Shown one piece after another: positions 45,207 to 54,400 of a stretch of 64,000 nucleotides of DNA (position 1 is its first letter; each line of letters opens with the position of its first letter). The stretch spans positions 1-64,000 of the forward strand of contig JBEHYF010000001.1 in the NCBI GenBank assembly GCA_048498315.1. Direction: 5' to 3'. The position numbers and the translations under genes were made by a program. The notes under the pieces are model-generated. The model did no database searches. It was not told where the DNA came from and saw only the letters and a program-made list of their open reading frames with translations. The stretch comes from Actinoallomurus sp048498315. GTDB taxonomy: Bacteria; Actinomycetota; Actinomycetes; Streptosporangiales; Streptosporangiaceae.

Positions 45207-45489
45207 GCGATGAGCACGTCCGCGGCCGGCGCTCGACGTCGCCCGCCGCGGAGTGCCCGCACGCGGCGGGGCGGCGGCGTCCGGGCATGGCGAGGCGGCG
45301 GTGTCCGAGCCCCGCACCGGGGGCGCGCCGCCGCGATGGTGCCCTCGGGCCGTTTCAGGCGGACGGCCGGCGGGTCGTGCGGTCCCCGAACCGCCGCCGT
45401 CAGCGTTCTTTTACATCGTCCCTCCGCATGATCTAGCCTGTGACCAGGCGTTATACACGGCAGCGCGTCTGGGGGAGAGCGGGGGCTCT

Positions 45490-46035
45490 GTGGGGTGGCT
45501 CACGACATGCGCCGCCGTCGTTCTGCTCGGGGCGGCGGCGGGATACACGGTGAAGGCGCTCACCGACACGCACGAGCAGACGGTGCGGGTCGTCGATACG
45601 GAGGGCGGCGCCGACCTGAGCCACCTCGTGCTGCGGGCCGACCCGCACCTGGCCCCGCTGCACGGGCGCCGTATCGTGCCGGGCGAGCCGGTGCGCTACT
45701 CCTTCCAGGTCACCAACACCGGGACGACGGCCGTCCGGCATCTGGTCGCGCGCAGTGTGAAGGTCGCCATGGCGGACGCCGACGACCGGCTCGCGATCCG
45801 GTCGATCAGCGACCCGGCGTGCACGGCGGTCGGGCGGGTGGAGTGCATCTTCCGGCGCCTCGACCCGGGCCAGACCCGCACGGTCCGGGTCACGGTCGAC
45901 ACCTCGCCGCGGGCGCGCCCGGGGTGCCTCCTCGTGATCCACACCTTCATCGGCCGGTTCACCGGGCCGGTCGGCGGCTCGGTGCCGCTGGAGGTCGTCG
46001 GCGGCATCGACGCGACCACCGGCAGGTTCTCCTGA
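45490..46035 (+). CDS. Membrane-anchored protein with DUF11-like domain
   Basis: About 181 residues from a GTG at 45490, with GGGGGAGAG some 10 bases upstream. A hydrophobic N-terminal helix (WLTTCAAVVLLGAAAGYTV) acts as anchor or uncleaved signal. The outer part has the beta-sandwich look of DUF11 proteins (GEPVRYSFQVTNTGTTAVRH; RRLDPGQTRTVRVTVD) with two or three cysteines. Unknown function. The preceding 283 bases after pruA contain no supported gene. Confidence 0.65.
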   Translation: MGWLTTCAAVVLLGAAAGYTVKALTDTHEQTVRVVDTEGGADLSHLVLRADPHLAPLHGRRIVPGEPVRYSFQVTNTGTTAVRHLVARSVKVAMADADDRLAIRSISDPACTAVGRVECIFRRLDPGQTRTVRVTVDTSPRARPGCLLVIHTFIGRFTGPVGGSVPLEVVGGIDATTGRFS

Positions 46036-46194
46036 CCGGTCGCCGAGCAGGCGGTTTGCGCCCGCGAGCCGGAGACCCGACGATTAACCGTCAAGTCGAT
46101 CAACCCGGCGGCCGGTGCCGAGCCGAGCCGCGGGCGCGTCCCGCGGGCGGCCGGCCCGTGCCCGCGGGCGTGAACCGTGTGCGGGAGGCCCCTC

Positions 46195-46905
46195 ATGCCT
46201 CGTCTGGTGCTGTGGAACGTCGATCACACCCTGGTCGACGTCGGCCGGGTGACGCGCGAGGCGTACGCGGAGGCGTTCCAGCGGGTCACCGGGCGGCCGC
46301 TGGTCCGGCTCGCGCCGACCGCCGGGCGCACCGAGTCGGAGATCATCTTCGAGACGCTGGCGTTCAACGACGTCGTGACCACCGAGGACCACCTGCCCGA
46401 CTTCATGGCGGCGCTGGCCGAGTCGTTCGCCGCTCGCCGCACGTCGCTGCGCAAGGACGGCCGGGTGCTGCCGGGGGCCCGCGAGGCGCTGGCGGCGGTC
46501 GGACGGCTGCACGGCGTGATCCAGTCGGTGCTGACCGGCTCGATTCAGCCGAACGCCGTCGTCAAGCTCGCGGCCCTCGGCCTGGACCGCCACCTGGATC
46601 TTGAGGTCGGCGGGTACGGCTCGGAGACTTACCCGAAGGCCGCCCTCGTGGAGCTGGCCCGCACCCGGGCCGCCGCCAAGTACGGCGCGCCGATCGCCGA
46701 GGACGCCACGGTCCTCATCGCCGACTCGCCGCGGGACGTGCAGGCGGCACGGATAGGGCGGGCGCGGGCCATCGCGGTGGCGAGCGGCACCGCGACCCAG
46801 GCGGAGCTGCGGGCGGCCGGTGCCGACGTGGTCCTGCCGGACCTGGCCGACACCGAGCGGGTGGTCCGCGCCGTCGAGGAGCTGACCCGCCCGCCCAGGG
46901 AGTGA
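46195..46905 (+). CDS. HAD-family phosphatase
   Basis: 236 residues. Motif I LWNVDHTLVDVGRVT (DxT variant), motif II VLTGSIQPNAVVKLAALGL, motif III Lys in YPKAALVELA, motif IV VLIADSPRDVQAARIGRAR. GGAGG precedes the ATG by six bases. The third HAD enzyme in about 5 kb. Its C terminus ends in PPRE, close to the acetoacetyl-CoA synthetase gene. Substrate unknown. Confidence 0.85.
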   Translation: MPRLVLWNVDHTLVDVGRVTREAYAEAFQRVTGRPLVRLAPTAGRTESEIIFETLAFNDVVTTEDHLPDFMAALAESFAARRTSLRKDGRVLPGAREALAAVGRLHGVIQSVLTGSIQPNAVVKLAALGLDRHLDLEVGGYGSETYPKAALVELARTRAAAKYGAPIAEDATVLIADSPRDVQAARIGRARAIAVASGTATQAELRAAGADVVLPDLADTERVVRAVEELTRPPRE

Positions 46906-47143
46906 CCGGCTTCCCCACGGGGCGACCGGTCTCCGCAGAGAGTGACCGATCCGGGCCCGCGTCCTGCACCGGCCGCCTGTGGTCCGGGCACGTGTCGTCC
47001 ATGTGTTGTGGGTGGCCCACAGGCCGGCACCCGCACTGCCACCGGCATACTGCTCAAATCGGGCGTCTGTGGTTCGGGCCGATTGCGCCGTCCGGGCGGG
47101 ACGCCGATGCTGGTGTCATCACGATCGCGAGGAGGCCGGTGCC

Positions 47144-49096
47144 GTGTCCGTTGCCGAGGGTGACCTTCTGTGGAAGCCGTCCGAGGAGGTCCGCGAGGCC
47201 GCCCGGGTCGGGCGGTTCATGCGGGAGCGCGGCTTCGGCTCCTACGACGAGCTGTGGCGCTGGTCGGTGACCGACGTCGACGCCTTCTGGGAGGCGGTGT
47301 GGTCGTACTTCCAGGTCCTGGGCGAGCGCGGCGACGGCCCGGTCCGAGAGGGCCCGGAGGGCGGCGCGCGGATGCCCGGCGTCCGCTGGTTCCCCGGGGC
47401 GACGCTGAACTATGCGCGGAACGCGCTGCGGCCCGACCACGACCCGGACGCCACCGCCGTGATCGCCCGCTCCGAGACCCGCAACCCGTCCACGCTGACG
47501 TACGGGGAGCTGGCCGCCCGGGTGGCGGAGGTGCGGGCCGGGCTGCGCGCGCTCGGCGTCGGCCGGGGCGACCGGGTCGCCGCGTACGTGCCGAACATCC
47601 CCGAGGCGCTGGTCGCGTTCCTGGCGACCGCGTCGCTCGGCGCGATCTGGTCGTCCTGCTCGCCGGACTTCGGGGCGCCCAGCGTGATCGACCGGTTCAC
47701 CCAGATCGAGCCGAAGGTGCTGATCGCGGTGGACGGGTACGTCTACAACGGCAAGCGGCACGACCGCTCCGGCGTCGTCCGCGACATCCAGGCGGCGCTG
47801 CCGACGCTGTCGGCGACCGTCCTGATCCCCTACCTCGACCCGGACGCCCGCCCGGTCGCGCCGGAGGACGGCCGCGGACTGACGTACGACGAGCTGCGGC
47901 GGCCCGGCGAGCCGCTCGCCTTCGAAGAGGTTCCGTTCGACCACCCGCTGTGGATCCTGTACTCCTCCGGCACCACGGGCCTGCCCAAGCCGATCGTGCA
48001 CGGGCACGGCGGGATCGTCCTGGAGCACGTCAAGGCGCTCGCCTTCCACCAGGACATCGGCCCCGGCGACGTCTTCTGCTGGTACACCACCACCGGCTGG
48101 ATGATGTGGAACTACCTCGTCGGCGGCCTGCTCCTCGGCGCGACGATCGTGCTGTACGACGGCGCGGCCGGCGGCGACACGCTGTGGCGGATGGCCGCCG
48201 AGACCGGCGTCACCTACCTGGGCGTCGGCGCGCCGTACGTGCTGGCGTCCATGAAGGCGGGCCTGGAGCCGGGGGCGGAGCACGACCTGTCCCGCCTGCG
48301 CGGCATCGGCTCGACCGGCTCGCCGCTGCCGCCGGAGGGTTTCGCCTGGGTGTACGAGCACGTCGGGCGGGACCTGCTGGTCGGCTCGTTCTCCGGCGGC
48401 ACCGACGTGGCGACCGGGTTCGTCGGGCCGTGCCCGCTGCTGCCGCTGCGGGCCGGCGTGATCCAGTGCCGCGGCCTGGGCGCGAAGGTCGAGGCGTACG
48501 ACGAGAAGGGCGAGCCGGTCGTCGGCGAGGTCGGCGAGCTGGTGGTGACCGAGCCGATGCCGTCGATGCCGATCTACTTCTGGAACGATCCGGACGGGGA
48601 GCGGTACCGCGACTCCTACTTCGGCGTCTACCCCGGCATTTGGCGGCACGGCGACTGGGTGAAGATCCTGCCCGACGGCGGCTGCGTGATCTACGGCCGC
48701 TCCGACTCGACGCTCAACCGCGGCGGCGTGCGCATGGGCACCGCCGACTTCTACCGGGTGGTCGAGACGTTCGACGAGGTCGCCGACTCCCTCGTCATCG
48801 ACACCGGCCGGCTGGGCGAGGAGGGCCGCCTGCTGCTGTACGTCCAGCTCGCCGATGGCGTCACGCTGTCGGACGAGCTGGCCGGGCGGATCCGCGCGGC
48901 GCTGCGGTCGACGCTGTCACCGCGGCACGTGCCCGACGAGATCCGTGCGGTGCCGGGCGTGCCGCGCACGCTGTCGGGCAAGAAGCTGGAGATCCCGGTC
49001 CGCAAGCTGCTCCTCGGCACTCCTCTGGAGAAGGCCGCGAACCCCGACGCCATGGCCAATCCGGACGTCCTGCGGCACTTCGCTCCGGAAGCGTGA
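47144..49096 (+). CDS. Acetoacetate--CoA ligase
   Basis: 650 residues, ANL superfamily. ATP-binding motif ILYSSGTTGLPKPIVHGHGG, A5-type YTTTGWMMWNYLVGGLL, the adenine pocket TDVATGF and the C-terminal lysine in TLSGKKLEIPVRK. Length, the N-terminal WRWSVTDVDAFWEAVWSYFQ region and the FWNDPDGERYRDSYF segment match acetoacetyl-CoA synthetases rather than acetyl-CoA synthetases. It activates acetoacetate for central metabolism. GTG at 47144 with GGAGG nine bases upstream is the likeliest start. Confidence 0.9.
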   Translation: MSVAEGDLLWKPSEEVREAARVGRFMRERGFGSYDELWRWSVTDVDAFWEAVWSYFQVLGERGDGPVREGPEGGARMPGVRWFPGATLNYARNALRPDHDPDATAVIARSETRNPSTLTYGELAARVAEVRAGLRALGVGRGDRVAAYVPNIPEALVAFLATASLGAIWSSCSPDFGAPSVIDRFTQIEPKVLIAVDGYVYNGKRHDRSGVVRDIQAALPTLSATVLIPYLDPDARPVAPEDGRGLTYDELRRPGEPLAFEEVPFDHPLWILYSSGTTGLPKPIVHGHGGIVLEHVKALAFHQDIGPGDVFCWYTTTGWMMWNYLVGGLLLGATIVLYDGAAGGDTLWRMAAETGVTYLGVGAPYVLASMKAGLEPGAEHDLSRLRGIGSTGSPLPPEGFAWVYEHVGRDLLVGSFSGGTDVATGFVGPCPLLPLRAGVIQCRGLGAKVEAYDEKGEPVVGEVGELVVTEPMPSMPIYFWNDPDGERYRDSYFGVYPGIWRHGDWVKILPDGGCVIYGRSDSTLNRGGVRMGTADFYRVVETFDEVADSLVIDTGRLGEEGRLLLYVQLADGVTLSDELAGRIRAALRSTLSPRHVPDEIRAVPGVPRTLSGKKLEIPVRKLLLGTPLEKAANPDAMANPDVLRHFAPEA

Positions 49097-49219
49097 TCAA
49101 TCCCCGGATCGGGCATCCCTGTCAAGAGCGGCCGAACCAGGGGGAGCTGGGTCGCATCTCAACCGATGTGCCCGACCGGGGGACGGTCGGCGGAGTGACG
49201 GAAGGGATGCGGTCGAGCG

Positions 49220-50884
49220 ATGGACCGGACCGCGTACGACGGATCGGCGAGCCCGCTGCTGCCCGGTGATCCGCGACGGCTGGGCGCGTACGAGCTGACC
49301 GGGCGGCTGGGGCGCGGCGGCCAGGGCGCCGTCTTCCTCGGCCGGTCGCCGGACGGCACGCCCGTGGCGGTGAAGCTGCTCCATCCGGACCTGACCCACG
49401 ACACCCGCGCGCGGACGCGGTTCGTGCGGGAGGTCAGCGCGGCCAAGCGGGTCGCGCGGTTCTGCACCGCGCAGGTGCTCGACGCCGACGTGGACGGCGA
49501 CCGGCCCTACATCGTCAGCGAGTACGTCCCTGGGCCCTCGCTGCACGACATGGTCGCCGAGCGCGGCCCGCTGTCGGGCGCGGCGCTCGAACGGCTGGCG
49601 ATCGGCACCGCGACCGCGCTGGCCGCGATCCACCAGGCGGGCGTGGTGCACCGCGACCTCAAGCCGCAGAACGTCCTGATCGGCCCGGACGGGCCGCGCG
49701 TCATCGACTTCGGCATCGCCCGTGCCGTCGACGCCACCGCGACCGTGTCCAGCCAGGTGGTGGGCACGCCCGCCTACATGGCGCCCGAGCAGCTCCGCGG
49801 CGAGAGGGCCGGACCGGCCGCCGACGTGTTCGCCTGGGCGGGCACGATGGTGTTCGCGGCCACCGGCGTGCCGCCGTTCGGGAACGAGTCGATCTCGGTC
49901 GTGGCCCACCGCATCCTGACCGAACGGCCGCAGATCGGCGACCTGCCCGGCCGGCTGCGCGACCTGGTCGCCGGGTGCCTGGAGAAGGACCCCGCGCTCC
50001 GGCCGGCCGCGCCCGCGCTCCTGCTGCACCTCCTCACGGGGGTACGGGGCCGCCGGGCGGATCGCGGCGCCGGCGCGACCGCGGCCTTCCCCGCCGCGGT
50101 CACCGGAACAGCCACCGAACCTGCCACCGGGCCCGCCACCGGACAGGCCCGTGAACCCGCCACCGGACCGGCCGGCGGCCCCGCCGCAGCGACGGACCCG
50201 GCCGCGGCCGGGTACGCGGCGACGATGCCGGCCGGTCCGCCCGGGGTAGGCCTCACCCTGCCCGCCGCCCTGCTGGAGCAGGGCGCGACGGTGGCGGCGG
50301 AGCGGACGCCCCTGCCCACCCGGTCCGGTGGTGGCCGCGGTCGCCAGCACCGTGTGCGCCAGGCCGCCGCCGTGGCGGTGGCGGCGATCGCCGCCGCGGC
50401 CGCCATGACCGGCGGGCTCGTGTGGGCGACCGGGGCGGGCATGAAGCACCGCACCGGGCAGAGCACCGGCTACAACGCGACGAACCCGGCGACCGGCGAC
50501 GGCCGCAGCGCCGGCCCGGTCATCGTCCGGCGCTCCCCGCGGTCGCCGGGCACGGCGCCGCACACGGTGTCGAGCACGCCCACGCCGACCTGGACGCCGA
50601 CCCCGACCCCCACGCCCACTCCCACGCCTACCGCCACGCCCACGCCGACGGCGACGCCGACCGGGGGCGGTACGCCGACCGGCGGCACGGGGAACGGGAC
50701 GGGGAACGGTCACAGCGGGACCGGCACCGGTGGCACGGGCGACGGCGGTGCGGGGGACGGCCACAGCGGGACCGGCACCGGCCGGGCCGGTTCGGGCGCG
50801 GGCCCCGGCGGTTCGGGCACCGGAAGCACCGGCGGGAGCGCCGGAGCCCATTCCGTCGCCCCAACGGCGCGGCAGAGCACCTGA
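49220..50884 (+). CDS. Membrane-anchored Ser/Thr protein kinase with Thr-Pro repeats
   Basis: 554 residues. The kinase domain (about 22-275) has the glycine loop GRLGRGGQGAVFLG, Lys in VAVKLL, catalytic Asp146 in VVHRDLKPQNVLI, DFG in VIDFGIARA and GTPAYMAPEQL. A repeat-rich linker (PATGPATGQAREPATGPA) leads to one membrane helix (about 380-402) and an extracytoplasmic tail with Thr-Pro repeats, then Gly/Thr/Ser-rich sequence. PknB-type kinases signal at the envelope; no PASTA domain is seen. No phosphatase gene adjoins. Confidence 0.9.
   Translation: MDRTAYDGSASPLLPGDPRRLGAYELTGRLGRGGQGAVFLGRSPDGTPVAVKLLHPDLTHDTRARTRFVREVSAAKRVARFCTAQVLDADVDGDRPYIVSEYVPGPSLHDMVAERGPLSGAALERLAIGTATALAAIHQAGVVHRDLKPQNVLIGPDGPRVIDFGIARAVDATATVSSQVVGTPAYMAPEQLRGERAGPAADVFAWAGTMVFAATGVPPFGNESISVVAHRILTERPQIGDLPGRLRDLVAGCLEKDPALRPAAPALLLHLLTGVRGRRADRGAGATAAFPAAVTGTATEPATGPATGQAREPATGPAGGPAAATDPAAAGYAATMPAGPPGVGLTLPAALLEQGATVAAERTPLPTRSGGGRGRQHRVRQAAAVAVAAIAAAAAMTGGLVWATGAGMKHRTGQSTGYNATNPATGDGRSAGPVIVRRSPRSPGTAPHTVSSTPTPTWTPTPTPTPTPTPTATPTPTATPTGGGTPTGGTGNGTGNGHSGTGTGGTGDGGAGDGHSGTGTGRAGSGAGPGGSGTGSTGGSAGAHSVAPTARQST
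50580..50665 (+). repeat. Thr-Pro codon repeat array in the kinase gene
   Basis: Alternating ACG/ACC and CCG/CCC codons run for about 85 bases, encoding a (TP)n run with two tryptophan- or alanine-bearing interruptions. Tandem hexamers of this sort can change length by slippage. It lies in the extracytoplasmic tail of the kinase. Confidence 0.7.
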
Positions 50885-51322
50885 GCAGGCAATATCCGGC
50901 ATCAAGTCGGCCAATTCCGATTTTCGCGTTAGCCTGGCCGCCGTGAGCACAACACCACAACGGCGTGGTGCGGCCGCATCCGGTTCCGGCATGCCCGGAG
51001 CCCGTCCCGGCGCCCGCGGGCGTGCCCCATACACCCGCGCGAGACCCCGACCGGTCCGGCCTGACCAGCGGATTCACCGTCTGGAGAGCCCTGGGTTAAC
51101 CCGTCCCTCTGTGATCTTTACGCCAAAGCGCCGCTCGCCCGTCACGGCGGGTGGTGGAATCGCCCGGGCGGGCGCCGCCCCGGGCGCGGGCCGCCCCTGA
51201 GGGGGCCGCCGCCAGATGGGCATTGATGGAAGTACGCACCGGTCGAGCGGGGAGCCGTTCGATGACGGCTCCGGGCCGTTCGCGGCACCGGGCTCGGGAA
51301 AGGCATTGAGGGAGACTGGAAG

Positions 51323-51493
51323 ATGAGCGGCGAACCGACGGAGCACCGCGGCGGGAGGCCACGGCCACGCGCCGGCCGTCCGGCCGCGGGACGGGACGGC
51401 GAGCTGGAGGGGCGTCCGGAGGCGTCCCGGAGGCCGATCGGGGGATTCGGCATGCGCGAGCGAGCGGCGTGCGGACGCGGAGGGAACGCGTGA
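51323..51493 (+). CDS. Possible 56-aa basic leader protein coupled to glutamate dehydrogenase
   Basis: An ATG with GGGAGAC about seven bases upstream opens 56 codons rich in Arg, Gly and Pro (SGEPTEHRGGRPRPRAGRPA) and ends in TGA overlapping the GTG of the glutamate dehydrogenase gene (GTGA). The overlap suggests coupling, but the composition is also what an accidental frame in GC-rich DNA gives. The 438 bases before it, after the kinase gene, show only a six-base hairpin (CACCAC / GTGGTG near 50953-50970). Confidence 0.3.
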   Translation: MSGEPTEHRGGRPRPRAGRPAAGRDGELEGRPEASRRPIGGFGMRERAACGRGGNA

Positions 51494-54400
51494 GCGCCGT
51501 CATGAGCCGCGGCGGCGGCCTCGACGAGGCAAAGGACGACCTGCTGCGACGTGCCGCGGAGGCCTGCATGCACGCGCCGGGCGCGCGGCACGACGCCGCG
51601 GAGGCCCTGGCCTACCTGCGGTGCTACTACCGCCACGTCGCGCCGGAGGACCTGTTGCAACGCGACGCGGCCCACATCTGCGGCCCCGCGATGTTGCACT
51701 GGCGGCTCGGCCAGGAGCGCCCGCAGGGCCGGGCGAAGGTCCGCGCCTACACGCCGACGGTCGAGGAGCACGGCTGGGACACCGGGCACACCGTCGTGCA
51801 GGTGGTCACCGACGACATGCCGTTCCTCGTCGACTCGGTGACCATGGAGCTGAACCGGCACCAGATGGCCACCCACCTGATCGTCCACCCGCAGCTCCAG
51901 ATCACCCGCGACGTCACCGGGCGGCTGCGCTCGCTCGGCACCGGCGAGGGGCTGGTGCTGGAGGAGTCCTGGATCCACATCGAGATCGACCGGCAGACCG
52001 ACCGCGCCGTGCTCGACCGCCTCGAAGAGGACCTGTTGCGGGTGCTCGGCGACGTACGGGCCGCGGTCGAGGACGAGCCGAAGATGCGCGCGCTGGCCGG
52101 CACCATCGCCGGCGAACTGGCCGACCGGAAGCCGCCGCTGCCCGAGCAGGAGATCACCGATGGCATAGAGCTGCTCGGCTGGCTGGCCGACGAGCACTTC
52201 ACCTTCCTCGGCTACCGCGAGTACGTCCTTGACGAGGGTGAGGGCGGCGTGTCACTGCGCGCCGTGCCCGGCACCGGCCTGGGCATCCTGCGCTCCGACC
52301 AGGCCGAGTCGACCAGCTTCGCCGCGCTGCCGGCGCAGGTGCGGGACAAGGCGCGCGATCCGCGGCTGCTCGTGCTGACCAAGGCCAACTCGCGGGCGAC
52401 GGTCCACCGGCCCGCGTACCTGGACTACGTCGGCGTCAAACGGTTCGACGACGACGGCCGGGTCATGGGCGAGCGCCGCTTCCTCGGCCTGTTCACGCAC
52501 ACCGCCTACGGCGAGAGCATCGAGCACATCCCGGTGCTCAAGCACAAGCTGGAGGAGGTGCTGGCGCGCGCCGGCCTGACCGCCGACAGCTACGACGGCA
52601 AGGACCTCGTCGAGATCCTGCAGACCTACCCGCGCGACGACCTGTTCCAGATCTCCGTCGACGAGCTGCTGCCGATCGCACTGGGCGTGCTGCGGCTGCG
52701 CGAGCGCAAGCAGCTCAAGCTGTTCGTCCGCAAGGACGAGTACGGCCGGTACATGTCCTGCCTGGTGTTCCTGCCACGGGACCGTTACACGACGCAGATC
52801 CGCCTGCGCATCCAGGACATCCTGCTCAGCGCGTACGACGGCACGTCGGTCGACTACAGCGCCATGGTCGGCGACTCGATCCTGGCCCGCCTGCACGTCG
52901 TCGTGCGCGGCGAGCGCGGCCGTCCGCTGCCGGAGGTCGACCCGGCTGAACTGGAGGCCCGTCTCGTCGCCGCCACCCGGTCGTGGGCCGACGACCTGGC
53001 CGACGCGATCGTCGAGCAGTGCGGCGAGGAGTCGGCGCCCCGGCTGATCCGCCGCTACACCCACGCCTTCCCGGAGGGCTACAAGGCCGACTTCCCGGCA
53101 CGTACCGCCTGCGCCGACCTCAAGCGGCTGGAGGAACTGACCGAGCCCGGCCAGACCAGCATCGACCTGTACGAGCCGTACGACGCGGTGCCGGGCGAGC
53201 GCCGTCTGAAGATCTACCGGCTCGGCGCGCCGATCTCGCTGTCGCAGATCCTGCCGCTGCTGCAGGAGATGGACGTCGAGGTCGTCGACGAGCGGCCGTA
53301 CGAGATCGACCCCGGCGGGTGCCGCTCCTGGATCTACGACCTGGGCCTGCGATACGAGCCGTCCCCCGACGTGGACGAGCACGAGGTCAAGGAGTTGTTC
53401 CAGGACGCCTTCACCGCGCTGTGGAACGGAGCGGCCGAAAACGACCGGTTCAACGCGCTGGTGCTGCGTGCCGGGCTCGACTGGCGTTCGGTAACGGTGC
53501 TGCGCGCGTACGCGCGGTACCTGCGGCAGACCAAGACCACCTTCAGCGAGCGGTACATCCAGCAGGTGCTCGTCGCCAACCCGCGCGTGACGCGGCTGCT
53601 CATGCGGCTGTTCGAGGCGCGGCTCGACCCGCGGCTGAACTCCGGCCGGGGCGGCGGGCAGGCCCACGACGAGCTGGCCGCGGCCCTCGTCGAGGAGATC
53701 GAGGGTGCGCTCGACGCGGTCACGAGCCTGGATGAGGACCGCATCCTGCGCAGCTACCTGGCGATGATCCGCGCCACTCTGCGCACGAACCACTACCAGC
53801 GCACCGCCGAGGGCACGCCAAAGCCGTACCTGTCGCTGAAGTTCGACCCCGAGGCGATCCCCGACCTGCCGCAGCCGCGGCCGAAGTTCGAGATCTTCGT
53901 GTACTCGCCGCGGCTGGAGGGCGTGCACCTGCGGTTCGGCTCGGTCGCCCGCGGCGGTCTGCGCTGGTCCGACCGGCTCGAGGACTTCCGCACCGAGATC
54001 CTCGGGCTGGTCAAGGCGCAGGCGGTGAAGAACACCGTGATCGTGCCGGCCGGAGCCAAGGGCGGGTTCGTCTGCAAGCGGCTGCCCGACCCGAGCGACC
54101 GCGAGGCGTTCCTCGCCGAGGGCGTCGCCTCGTACAAGCAGTTCATCAGCGGCCTGCTCGACATCACCGACAACCTCGTCGGCGACCAGGTCGTGCCGCC
54201 CGAGAACGTCGTGCGGCACGACGGCGACGACACCTACCTGGTCGTGGCCGCCGACAAGGGCACGGCGACGTTCTCCGACATCGCCAACGAGGTCGCCGCC
54301 TCGTACGGCTTCTGGCTCGGCGACGCGTTCGCCTCCGGCGGCTCGGTCGGCTACGACCACAAGGCGATGGGCATCACCGCGCGCGGCGCTTGGGAGTCGG

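Noticed and set aside
45210..45431. 73-codon Arg-rich frame after pruA
   Set aside because: Composition (Arg, Gly, Pro) matches non-coding GC-rich DNA; no ribosome site.
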